From a virus, in IMG/VR virus record IMGVR_UViG_3300022853_000060, positions 1 to 30,339 of that record: 30,339 nt of DNA. One strand, given 5' to 3'. Below the pieces are notes generated by a model. It had not been told where the DNA came from and ran no database searches. It saw nothing but the letters and a program-made list of their open reading frames with translations. Position 1 is the stretch's first letter; every line of letters begins with the position of its first letter. Made by a program: the position numbers and the translations under genes. This document shows, piece by piece, positions 21,125 through 27,301 of this stretch.

Positions 21125-22234
21125 ATGGCCAAAACATTTAATAACCTATGGGAAGCCGTGACCTCGTGGCCCTCGCTCCTCGCGGCTTGGGAGAAAACCG
21201 CAAAAGGCCGGCACCGCCAGAGGGACGTCATTACCTTTCGCGCCAACCTCGAGCCAAACCTGATCGAGCTTCAAAACAGCCTGATTCACAAAACCTATCA
21301 GACAGGCCCATATCATCTCTTTTTCGTGTTTGAGCCCAAGCGCCGCGAGATATCTTCGCTACCCCTCAAGGATCGCATCGTACAGCATGCCCTGGTTGCC
21401 ACCCTAGAGCCTATTTTCGACGCCAGATTTATAGATCAGTCATATGCGTGCCGCCCGGGCAAGGGTGCTCACAGGGGCGCGGACGCTGTGCAGGCATACC
21501 TGCGCGAGGTCAATCGCAAACACGGGTCCGTTTGCGCGCTGAAAGCAGACATTTCCAAATATTTCCCCTCAATATCGCACGACGTATTAAAGCGTCAGAT
21601 ACGCAGGCGGATCGCCTGTTCGGAAACACTCACCTTGATCGACGGCATTATCGACAGCACCGCCGATCCATCCGACACATTGCCGCGCGGAATACCGATC
21701 GGAAACCTGACTTCGCAGCTTTTCGCGAATATCTATCTGAACGATCTGGATTACTTTGTGAAGCACACGCTGCGCGAGGGCCGATATTTGCGCTACATGG
21801 ATGACTTCGCAATCGTGCACCCTGACAAGTCTCACTTGCACCTGGTGCGCCGCGATATTGAAGATTTCCTATGGGCACACCTCGGCCTGCGCACGAATGC
21901 CAAAACACAGGTATTTCCAGTCGGAGACGGGGGCCGCGCGCTGGATTTTCTGGGGTACCGCATCTGGCCAACGCACCGCGCGCTGCGCAAGGACAGCATC
22001 AACCGAATGAAGCGCAAGATGAAACGGATGGCATCACTTTACCACCAAGGCCGGATCACTTGGGATGAGATCGACCCCGTGATTATGTCTTGGGTCGCGC
22101 ACGCCAGGCACGCTGACACATACAACTTGAGATCGAAGATATTGGGTGGCGTGGCGTTCACACCCCCGCCCCTGCTAAGTGATCGTCATATGATTGCGCA
22201 AAGAAACGCAAGAAAGAAGTTGCTCGACACATGA
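21125..22234 (+). CDS. DGR reverse transcriptase
   Basis: This 369-residue protein carries the core motifs of group-II-intron-related bacterial reverse transcriptases: ALKADISKYFPSISH (catalytic Asp, domain 3), LPRGIPIGNLTSQLFANIYL (domain 4) and RYMDDFAIV (domain 5, catalytic YMDD). The IGxxxSQ form in domain 4, instead of QGxxxSP, is diagnostic of DGR enzymes. It copies TR RNA with errors at adenines and feeds the cDNA into the VR. ATG 21125 is chosen, with GAGAG 5 bases upstream; a GTG at 21119 is in frame. The stop overlaps the next start (ATGA), tying the enzyme to the lysis-gene transcript. All catalytic residues are intact. Confidence 0.96.
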   Translation: MAKTFNNLWEAVTSWPSLLAAWEKTAKGRHRQRDVITFRANLEPNLIELQNSLIHKTYQTGPYHLFFVFEPKRREISSLPLKDRIVQHALVATLEPIFDARFIDQSYACRPGKGAHRGADAVQAYLREVNRKHGSVCALKADISKYFPSISHDVLKRQIRRRIACSETLTLIDGIIDSTADPSDTLPRGIPIGNLTSQLFANIYLNDLDYFVKHTLREGRYLRYMDDFAIVHPDKSHLHLVRRDIEDFLWAHLGLRTNAKTQVFPVGDGGRALDFLGYRIWPTHRALRKDSINRMKRKMKRMASLYHQGRITWDEIDPVIMSWVAHARHADTYNLRSKILGGVAFTPPPLLSDRHMIAQRNARKKLLDT

Positions 22235-22581
22235 GCCGCTACACCCGCGCCCGCGACTGGTACGAGCCGGCCGGGGGCATCCGCTACCGCATCACAGAGC
22301 CTCTGACCTGGTATGTGGGCTGCGTCGAGACAGGCGCGGCCTATACGGTGCCGGCGGGGTTTGTGTTCGACGTCTCGATCCCCTGGATCTGGCGCTGGCT
22401 ACTCGATCCGCACGATCGGCGGTTTTTAAAAGCGGCCGCGCTGCACGATCACTTTCTGTCCATCGGATGGGATCGGTTCACGGCAGGCGCACAGTTTCAC
22501 CAAGCGCTAATGGCCGACGGTGTGGGTAGGTTTCGAAGGGCAGTAATGGCGCTGGCTGTTCTGTTTTTCAAATACCGATAG
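22231..22581 (+). CDS. DUF1353-family phage protein
   Basis: In this 116-residue protein, VPAGFVFDVSIPWIW (about 46-60), then DRRFLKAAALHDHFLS (about 69-84), carries the conserved Asp/Ser/Pro and His-Asp pattern of DUF1353, found in many phages near tail or lysis genes. The conserved acidic and His residues suggest metal binding, but no activity is established. It overlaps the reverse-transcriptase stop by four bases (ATGA). Its hydrophobic aromatic surface might support a membrane or wall role at lysis. Confidence 0.75.
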   Translation: MSRYTRARDWYEPAGGIRYRITEPLTWYVGCVETGAAYTVPAGFVFDVSIPWIWRWLLDPHDRRFLKAAALHDHFLSIGWDRFTAGAQFHQALMADGVGRFRRAVMALAVLFFKYR

Positions 22582-22598
22582 GATAAGAGGGATAAGAA

Positions 22599-22904
22599 AT
22601 GCAACTCACCGAGATTGAAATTGCAACGGCGGTTGTTTTTCTCGCGCTGCAAATTGCGGACGTGTGGACAACGATTGTCGGCATGAAAACTGGCGCGACA
22701 GAGGCCAATGGAATCGTCGCGTGGCTAATGCGAAAACTTGGAAAAGGCTGGGTGCCGGTTAAGCTGGTTGTGTCTATTGGCGGTGCCTATCTCGCAGGGG
22801 CCGGCGGGGCTATTTGGGCGGTCTGGATTCTATGCGCTTTATTTGCCTATGTCGTTTTCCATAATTACCGCATCATTAAAGACCGCAAAGCCCGTGGGTT
22901 TTAA
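22599..22904 (+). CDS. Small multi-pass membrane protein (holin candidate)
   Basis: This 101-residue protein has about three hydrophobic segments: IEIATAVVFLALQIADVW near 5-22, VPVKLVVSIGGAYLAGAGGA near 52-71, and AIWAVWILCALFAYVVF near 71-87. A basic tail, IIKDRKARGF, follows. The DVWTT...GATEANGI pattern resembles DUF5658-type membrane proteins. It directly precedes the endolysin, a common holin position. GAGGGATAAGAA precedes the ATG. At least three other membrane genes follow, so the true holin cannot be settled from sequence. Confidence 0.6.
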   Translation: MQLTEIEIATAVVFLALQIADVWTTIVGMKTGATEANGIVAWLMRKLGKGWVPVKLVVSIGGAYLAGAGGAIWAVWILCALFAYVVFHNYRIIKDRKARGF

Positions 22905-22913
22905 GGAGTAGAT

Positions 22914-23543
22914 ATGAATAATTCTGAGCGGGCAATCCCCAAAATACTGAAGCACGAAGGCGGGTATGTAAACAATCCGGCTGACCCCGGCGGGGCAACG
23001 AACAAGGGAATTACGATTGCCACGTTTCGCCGCTACATCAAACCCGGCGGCACGATTGCAGACTTAAAGGCGCTGACCGAGTCTCAGGCCGTGGTTGTCT
23101 ATAAGCGTCAGTATTGGGACGCTGTGAGTGCGGATCTTCTGCCGTCAGGTGTTGACTACGCCGTTGCTGATTTTGCCGTGAATAGCGGGCCGTCACGGGC
23201 TGGCAAGTATCTGCAAAAGGTTGTCGGGACGGCACAAGATGGCGTTGTTGGTCCTGCTACCATTGCAGCAGCACGGGGGCTTTCCGCGCCTGACGTTATT
23301 AACGATATTTGCGATGAGCGGCTTGCATTCATGCGCCGTATCAGGGGCGGCAGGCTGTGGAAAACATTTGGCCGTGGCTGGCAGCGCCGTGTTGATGATG
23401 TGCGGGCTGTGTCATTGGCGTGGGCCACGCAGAAAGCACCAAAGCCCATTATCGACACAACCCCCGCGAAACCCCCGCAACGCAGCCTATGGGTCGTTCT
23501 GGCGTCCCTGCTGGCGTCTATCTTTGGAAAGGGCAAACCATGA
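22914..23543 (+). CDS. GH108 N-acetylmuramidase endolysin with C-terminal anchor
   Basis: This 209-residue protein has an N-terminal domain with KHEGGYVNNPADPGGATNKG, the GH108 signature: the Glu in HEGGY is catalytic. QYWDAV and the C-terminal peptidoglycan-binding-like half (VGTAQDGVVGPATIAAARG) follow. It cleaves the glycan strands of peptidoglycan. A hydrophobic tail, SLWVVLASLLASIFG (192-206), may tether it to the inner membrane. AAGGAG lies 6 bases before the ATG. The stop overlaps the next ATG (ATGA). Confidence 0.92.
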   Translation: MNNSERAIPKILKHEGGYVNNPADPGGATNKGITIATFRRYIKPGGTIADLKALTESQAVVVYKRQYWDAVSADLLPSGVDYAVADFAVNSGPSRAGKYLQKVVGTAQDGVVGPATIAAARGLSAPDVINDICDERLAFMRRIRGGRLWKTFGRGWQRRVDDVRAVSLAWATQKAPKPIIDTTPAKPPQRSLWVVLASLLASIFGKGKP

Positions 23544-23731
23544 TTGGACCCATATCGCGCATCATTTTGCGCTACGTTTCGGGAGCAATGGTTGCTTACG
23601 GCTTGGTCCCGCAAGATGTCGGTGCAGAAATTGCCGTCGACCCTGACTTGCTGGCATTGCTTGGCCTTGCTCTTGGCGCATCGACTGAGATTGCATACGC
23701 CTTTGCAGTAAAACGCGGGTGGGCGAAATGA
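23540..23731 (+). CDS. Small membrane protein, 63 aa
   Basis: The ATG at 23540 overlaps the endolysin stop. Two hydrophobic stretches (ISRIILRYVSGAMVAYGLV and LLALLGLALGASTEIAYAFA) flank an acidic loop, and the tail is basic (VKRGWAK). It fits a small class II holin-like topology. The stop overlaps the next start. Holin or antiholin are the obvious candidates; not proven. Confidence 0.6.
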   Translation: MIGPISRIILRYVSGAMVAYGLVPQDVGAEIAVDPDLLALLGLALGASTEIAYAFAVKRGWAK

Positions 23732-23952
23732 TGCGGGTTGTCATCACGGTTGGCCTGATCTGCGTCATGGGGCTGGGCGCGTTTTTCTACATCCGCAACG
23801 CCGAGCGGGCCAAGATCAACAACAGCAACACCACCAAGACAATCGAAGGAATACGCGATGCCCGATCTATTGAAAACGAAACACGCGGCGAAAGCGATGG
23901 CGGTTTGCTCGATTATCTCCTTGGCAGGGTGCGAGGCGAAACCGTCGAGTGA
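23728..23952 (+). CDS. Inner-membrane spanin subunit (Rz-like)
   Basis: This 74-residue protein has a single N-terminal hydrophobic helix (VVITVGLICVMGLGAFFYI) followed by a charged, helical periplasmic region (RNAERAKINNSNTTKTIEGI). That is the i-spanin plan, though shorter than lambda Rz. The ATG at 23728 overlaps the preceding stop. The following lipoprotein gene starts inside it in another frame, the hallmark Rz/Rz1 arrangement. Confidence 0.7.
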   Translation: MMRVVITVGLICVMGLGAFFYIRNAERAKINNSNTTKTIEGIRDARSIENETRGESDGGLLDYLLGRVRGETVE

Positions 23953-24103
23953 TCCAGCGTTTAAGGACGTGCAACGGGTACCGCCCATAACCAAGCGGGC
24001 GACTGTTGAATACCTAGTCGGTAATGATCGTCTGCTGGCCGAGTGGGTAGCAGAGACTTCGCGCAAGTGCGATAAATTCGGATGCGTGGGGCAGGATAAT
24101 TGA
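23858..24103 (+). CDS. Outer-membrane spanin lipoprotein (Rz1-like)
   Basis: In this 81-residue protein, a short hydrophobic signal ends in the lipobox ISLAGC, with the lipidated Cys at residue 25. The mature part is about 57 residues with two further Cys near the C-terminus. GAAGGA lies 7 bases before the ATG at 23858. It overlaps the Rz-like gene by 95 bases in a different frame. The pair would span the periplasm and fuse the membranes at the last step of lysis. Mature Rz1 proteins are usually proline-rich; this one is not strongly so. Confidence 0.7.
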   Translation: MPDLLKTKHAAKAMAVCSIISLAGCEAKPSSDPAFKDVQRVPPITKRATVEYLVGNDRLLAEWVAETSRKCDKFGCVGQDN

Positions 24104-24417
24104 CGTTTTTGGAGACTGTTGACAAGGTGTTCAGCGCTGCGCCTGAGCAAATCACCGCGCTCTGCCTGTCCGGTGCTGCGGGTGCCTATGTCCGGGCCGT
24201 CTTTGCCCCTGAAGCAAGCTGGAAACGGCGGCTAAGTGAAGGCTTTGCGGGCGCTTTATCAGCCATCTTTCTCGGCGGCATTGTCGGGCATTTGCTGGAT
24301 CAATTCACAGACGCTGGAACATGGGCGTACCTCGCTGCTGGTTTTGTCATGGGTGAGGGTGGAATTGCAGCCGTGCGGGGCGTCCGCAAGATCGTTTTGA
24401 AAGAAGAAAACAAATGA
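24100..24417 (+). CDS. Holin-like membrane protein (LydA/superfamily III style)
   Basis: This 105-residue protein starts at TTG (24100-24102), overlapping the Rz1-like stop TGA by two bases; AGGA lies just upstream. Hydrophobic regions (ITALCLSGAAGAYVRAVF, FAGALSAIFLGGIVGHLL, WAYLAAGFVMGEGGIAAV) with basic WKRRLSEG between them match holin superfamily III layout. The C-terminus is charged (RKIVLKEENK). Overlap with the next gene is ATGA. This is the strongest holin candidate by pattern. Confidence 0.65.
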   Translation: MTFLETVDKVFSAAPEQITALCLSGAAGAYVRAVFAPEASWKRRLSEGFAGALSAIFLGGIVGHLLDQFTDAGTWAYLAAGFVMGEGGIAAVRGVRKIVLKEENK

Positions 24418-24680
24418 CTTTCGCGCTCTTTGCCAACAACTTAACATCTACTTCGCTTGTGATTGCAACGTGGTGGCTGGCACACCAATACGCCCGAATT
24501 TACCCGGCGGGCCGCGTCATTGCCGCGTTTCTTGCTCTGCTTGGCTTTGCGACCCTATACACGATGTTTGCCCGCAATTTTGATGCGCCGATTGTGTGGC
24601 CGATCATTGCGCAAAAGGCCATTCTGACATTGGTTTTGGTTATGATTGCAATTCCCGGCAAAAAGCAAAGAGGCCCGTAG
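24414..24680 (+). CDS. Small membrane protein, 88 aa
   Basis: It has three hydrophobic stretches (STSLVIATWWLAHQYARIY, VIAAFLALLGFATLYTMFA, PIIAQKAILTLVLVMIAIPG) and a basic end (KKQRGP). It starts in a 4-base overlap with the holin-like gene. No family recognised; it may be a holin partner or antiholin in this crowded membrane-gene cluster. Confidence 0.65.
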   Translation: MTFALFANNLTSTSLVIATWWLAHQYARIYPAGRVIAAFLALLGFATLYTMFARNFDAPIVWPIIAQKAILTLVLVMIAIPGKKQRGP

Positions 24681-24681
24681 C

Positions 24682-24888
24682 ATGTGGATGCTGGTTGTCA
24701 CGATGTGCTTGCAGCTATCCCACACAGACGCAGAGTGCCGCGCCACGGTGCAAGGTGTCTACGGCAAGCCTCAGACATGCCGCAAGCGCATGGAAGGCCA
24801 GCACGAGGCGCTTTTGACGCTTGCGGACGATATCGGTGCACGGGTTCTGTTCCTGTCAGTCAAATGCAGCAAGGGCAACGACGCATGA
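24682..24888 (+). CDS. Small unknown protein, 68 aa, possible secretion signal
   Basis: The product starts MWMLVVTMCLQLSHTDAECR. The short hydrophobic N-terminus could be a signal or anchor, followed by a helical region with Cys residues (ECRATV, QTCRKR, VKCSKG). AAAGAGG lies about 9 bases before the ATG. The stop overlaps the next start (ATGA). Function unknown. Confidence 0.55.
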   Translation: MWMLVVTMCLQLSHTDAECRATVQGVYGKPQTCRKRMEGQHEALLTLADDIGARVLFLSVKCSKGNDA

Positions 24889-25064
24889 TGCGCTGGCTTG
24901 ATGATATGTCCTGGCGTACCTGCTACATCGCCACGGGGCTGCGAATGTCTTGGTGCGGGCTGGCCTATTGGGGCGGCTGGCGGCGCGTTGTGTGGTTTCT
25001 GGACAAGATCCTGCACAGGCGAGAGCCGGACCACTGCCGTAGGTCATACGACCGATATAAATAG
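24885..25064 (+). CDS. Small basic Trp-rich protein, 59 aa, last gene of the late block
   Basis: The product begins MMRWLDDMSWRTCYIATGLR and contains GLAYWGGWRRVVWFLDKILH. It is aromatic and arginine-rich and probably membrane-associated. It starts in a 4-base overlap and ends one base before a strong terminator. An opposing minus-strand gene overlaps its last 100 bases. Function unknown. Confidence 0.55.
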   Translation: MMRWLDDMSWRTCYIATGLRMSWCGLAYWGGWRRVVWFLDKILHRREPDHCRRSYDRYK

Positions 25065-25249
25065 CCCGCGTCCTGTAATGGGGCGCGGGTTTTTTGCGTT
25101 TGGGGAGGCGTCTCTTTTGTCTGAACCATATCGGGCAGGGCGGCGATGATCAGGTTTGCCGTAGCTTTTGGATCGTCATATGCGTCTGCGTACTGAATAA
25201 TTTCAGCCAATTTATCCCGCATCGGCGTGGTGTCTGGTTTAGCGGTCAT
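24965..25249 (-). CDS. Small hypothetical protein, 94 aa, end of early operon
   Basis: ATG 25249 has AGGAG 6 bases upstream on the minus strand. The N-terminal part (MRDKLAEIIQYADAYDDPKA, LIIAALPDMVQ) looks like a real helical protein. The C-terminal third runs through the late terminator and antisense to the last late gene, and is low-complexity and Arg-rich, so natural selection on the end may be weak. Overlaps the upstream gene's stop by 11 bases. Confidence 0.55.
   Translation of the reverse strand: MTAKPDTTPMRDKLAEIIQYADAYDDPKATANLIIAALPDMVQTKETPPQTQKTRAPLQDAGYLYRSYDLRQWSGSRLCRILSRNHTTRRQPPQ
25065..25095 (+). terminator. Strong rho-independent terminator of the late operon
   Basis: CCCGCGTCC (25065-25073) pairs with GGGCGCGGG (25081-25089), 9 bp with one T-G, loop TGTAATG, then six T residues (25090-25095). 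It lies immediately after the last plus-strand gene and closes the late transcript where the two arms of the genome converge. Confidence 0.9.
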
Positions 25250-25904
25250 CGGTGGCTCCTTTGGCGAGGGCGTGGATAGCGGCTTCCTCGCTGTCAAACC
25301 ACTGAAATTCCCAATCGTCTTCCTCGCCGTCGCCGTCCGTGTCGAGTGCGACTTCGACGCCCCATTTTGGCGCACCCTTGTGCAACGTCTCTACCTTCAA
25401 TGGCGTGCCGTACCAGCCGTCCATCATGTCGTTTCTTTCCGCCCACGGCTGGGTGTACTCCCATTCGCAGGGGTCATAGCAAAAATCAGGCTCAACAGCC
25501 GCAACGCTGGGCTGCATGGCGGCTATGGCGGCGCGGGCAAGCTGCGTTTCATCCTCGGTCAGTTCATCACGGGTAAACGTCCGGCTTGGATTGTTTCGCT
25601 GCATATGGATGCGGTTCTGATCGCGTATAGCCTTCGCCACGCGCTCTACGGCTTCATCTGTGGGGATGGTCATGGGTGTGGGTTCCTTGGTTAATTCGCG
25701 GCACATCGAGCGGGCTTCGTCCTGCGTTAAGTCTTGCCCGTGTAACTCTCCGCCTTCATCCCACACGCTCCACTTCCCAAGCAGGGCATCGTCAAGCTGC
25801 ATCCAAATTTCATCCTGTGCAAAGGCAAGTGGCTGCGGCCCTGCGCCCATGCTTTCAAGCATAGCAGCATCCATAGCCAAGGCTTCCTGCATTGTTTTAT
25901 CCAT
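25239..25904 (-). CDS. Hypothetical early protein, 221 aa, acidic C-terminus
   Basis: The product starts MDKTMQEALAMDAAMLESMG. ATG 25904 is favoured, with GAGG 8 bases upstream; an ATG two codons earlier sits too close to that site. A middle region, EAVERVAKAIRDQNRIHMQR, with ARAAIAAMQ shortly after, resembles helical motifs found in many small phage proteins. The end is strongly acidic (DTDGDGEEDDWEFQWFDSEE). No function recognised. Its leader contains a large GC hairpin (25930-25969). Confidence 0.7.
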   Translation of the reverse strand: MDKTMQEALAMDAAMLESMGAGPQPLAFAQDEIWMQLDDALLGKWSVWDEGGELHGQDLTQDEARSMCRELTKEPTPMTIPTDEAVERVAKAIRDQNRIHMQRNNPSRTFTRDELTEDETQLARAAIAAMQPSVAAVEPDFCYDPCEWEYTQPWAERNDMMDGWYGTPLKVETLHKGAPKWGVEVALDTDGDGEEDDWEFQWFDSEEAAIHALAKGATDDR

Positions 25905-25929
25905 CCTCATATCCTCTCTATTGTAGCGC

Positions 25930-25969
25930 GCCGCCCCCGCCCTCATGTAACGCACGCGGTGGGGGCGGC
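25930..25969 (-). promoter_or_regulatory. Large GC hairpin in leader of the 221-aa gene
   Basis: GCCGCCCCC (25930-25938) and GGGGGCGGC (25961-25969) form a perfect 9-bp stem with a 22-base loop. It lies about 25 bases before the start codon on the minus strand, so it may act on translation or as a pause site. Confidence 0.55.
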
Positions 25970-26009
25970 TCTGGGTAGACGGTCCACGACGTACCAAAAC
26001 GCCAGACCA

Positions 26010-26028
26010 TGCGGCTAACGCAGCCGCA
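26010..26028. repeat. Perfect 7-bp inverted repeat
   Basis: TGCGGCT-AACGC-AGCCGCA lies in the 135-base gap between the early genes. No T-run follows on either strand. It may be an mRNA hairpin at the end of the broken 26040-26355 gene, or a protein site. Confidence 0.5.
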
Positions 26029-26039
26029 GCGATGCCCTG

Positions 26040-26355
26040 TTAATCAGGGGATGGGGTGCGGAGGGCGAGGCACGCGCCATTAAGGGTCATGTTAAGGTGT
26101 GTATCTTTGAGCAAAACACCATCAGACGAAAACAATGCCAGCATGTCAGCCAGCGCATCCCGCGCCGTCTGTACCTGCGCCTGTGCCTCGGCAAGCTGGG
26201 CGCGGAGGGCGTCGCGATCATCTCGCAGGTATCGCAAGCAATACGCGGTGTCGTGCGTTTGATACGTGCCGTAGCTACGCAATCCGCTGCATCCATTCAG
26301 TGTGTGCCCGCAGTGTGTGCCCGCAGTTTGGGCATGGGCGGTCAACCTCACTCAT
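26040..26355 (-). pseudogene. Zinc-ribbon-like coiled-coil gene broken by a 13-bp duplication
   Basis: ATG 26355 has AGGAGG 7 bases upstream on the minus strand. From it the frame reads MSEVDRPCPNCGHTL, then shifts and stops at 26275 after 26 residues. A perfect tandem 13-bp repeat at 26298-26323 is the cause. Removing one copy gives a continuous frame of about 100 residues: CPNCGHTLNGCSG, then YCLRYLRDDRDALRAQLAEA, ending at 26040. The present downstream frame has only a GTG (26351) without a usable ribosome site. The intact protein would be a zinc-ribbon plus coiled-coil. Inactivation, phase variation or a sequencing error could each explain it. Confidence 0.7.
26298..26327. repeat. 13-bp tandem repeat (2.3 copies)
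   Basis: CAGTGTGTGCCCG occurs at 26298-26310 and 26311-26323, followed by a partial CAGT. Since 13 is not a multiple of 3, a change in copy number shifts the reading frame of the minus-strand gene across it. Confidence 0.95.
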
Positions 26356-26599
26356 TGTTCTGCCCTCCTGTGGCGCGTAGAATAGCTTGATGTTCCGCGT
26401 TCGTAAACAGCGAGGCGTCGAGGCGCTCTAGTGCCGCCATCACCCGCTTTTGCAGCGCCTCGATCTGTTCACGCTGGGCGAGGTAATCTTCATAGCTGAC
26501 AAATCCGCCAGCGGCGTCCGGCTCGATGCCGTTACTAAAGCCAAAGCCATTCTCGTTTCTGGTCACAGTGTACCGATCTACTGTTTGTCCCGGTGTCAT
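26348..26599 (-). CDS. Hypothetical early protein, 83 aa
   Basis: ATG 26599 has AAAGGA about 5 bases upstream and overlaps the upstream gene's stop (ATGA). It begins MTPGQTVDRYTVTRNENGFG and continues to a charged helix (YEDYLAQREQIEALQKRVMA), probably coiled-coil. It overlaps the start of the next gene by 8 bases. No family recognised. Confidence 0.7.
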   Translation of the reverse strand: MTPGQTVDRYTVTRNENGFGFSNGIEPDAAGGFVSYEDYLAQREQIEALQKRVMAALERLDASLFTNAEHQAILRATGGQNNE

Positions 26600-26790
26600 A
26601 TCAGTCCTTTTTCCGTCGCCAGCCATTCGGGCAGCGTGACAGTTACAATACCGCCTATTCCCGTTTCTTCTATTTCAATCTGGGACAAAGCCAACCATGC
26701 GGCTTCCTCTTTGTTGCCCGTGTGAAACAGCGCGGCCTTTTCGGTGCGAGCCTCAATGGCTCCGTCTATGTCAATTATGTTGCTTTTCAT
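26596..26790 (-). CDS. Hypothetical early protein, 64 aa
   Basis: ATG 26790 is preceded by GGAGA. The product starts MKSNIIDIDGAIEARTEKAA and is mixed alpha/beta and acidic. It is tightly coupled to the next gene (ATGA). Function unknown. Confidence 0.65.
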   Translation of the reverse strand: MKSNIIDIDGAIEARTEKAALFHTGNKEEAAWLALSQIEIEETGIGGIVTVTLPEWLATEKGLI

Positions 26791-26791
26791 T

Positions 26792-27055
26792 TCAGTCTCC
26801 AATCTCGCCGCAGATGTCGCAGGTAACGGGGTTATTCACGCAGGCACCGCATGGGGGCGATATGTGGCAGGTGCACCCCTCAACATCATCGTAGTGCATT
26901 ACGCCCTTGCACGGCTTCGGCTTATATCCGCGTGGCATGCCCTCGTCAGGCTCAGGGTACCGCCCGCAGATGTCGCAGTCCTCGGTCCCGATCTCGTCGG
27001 GCTGGTCGCAGTGTGCATCGGCGGCGATGGCGTTGCCGTCTGTTGGGTGTCTCAT
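26792..27055 (-). CDS. Cys-rich zinc-knuckle-like protein, 87 aa
   Basis: Two CDICG motifs (near residues 27-31 and 79-83), together with a GCTCHISPPCGAC cluster and a PCKG, indicate that several Cys/His residues bind zinc. The start at ATG 27055 overlaps the stop of the upstream membrane peptide (ATGA); an ATG 12 bases upstream has no ribosome site. Small multi-zinc phage proteins of this type are known but mostly uncharacterised. Nucleic-acid or protein binding is a guess. Confidence 0.7.
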   Translation of the reverse strand: MRHPTDGNAIAADAHCDQPDEIGTEDCDICGRYPEPDEGMPRGYKPKPCKGVMHYDDVEGCTCHISPPCGACVNNPVTCDICGEIGD

Positions 27056-27141
27056 GTCAGCCACCATTTAATCAGCGCCCAAAGCACCGCCCCGATCAAT
27101 GTGCTGGGGATGATCCACCAGCCGCTAATCATGTGTTCCAT
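27052..27141 (-). CDS. Tiny single-span membrane protein, 29 aa
   Basis: The product MEHMISGWWIIPSTLIGAVL, ending WALIKWWLT, is one hydrophobic helix. ATG 27141 has AAAGGA 7 bases upstream and its stop overlaps the zinc-knuckle gene start. A longer version in the same frame runs through sequence with no coding character. The small size lowers confidence, but the ribosome site and overlap favour a real gene. Confidence 0.55.
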   Translation of the reverse strand: MEHMISGWWIIPSTLIGAVLWALIKWWLT

Positions 27142-27301
27142 TGCTCTATCCTTTGTTGTTTGCCCTGCCGTCCATCCGCATGTGGCGGGGCGCGAACAGC
27201 AGGGCGTCTGGGGGGCCGACGTTAAAACAAACACCCATCGGGTTGCTTGTCGCCACTGATACGCCGTGGCCGCGTTATTCCCTTTTTGGGAATTTGAAAA
27301 A
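27142..27301. other. Short gap with inverted repeat
   Basis: No convincing gene is seen in these 160 bases. They contain TTCCC-TTTTT-GGGAA (27279-27293), a perfect 5-bp inverted repeat, just past the end of the truncated HNH-like gene. The rest looks like remnant or spacer DNA. Confidence 0.5.

Noticed and set aside
20827-21141. A 104-codon open frame across TR and the spacer
   Set aside because: It has no ribosome site, overlaps avd, and is the natural by-product of TR being a copy of the variable-gene end. Treated as template RNA, not a gene.
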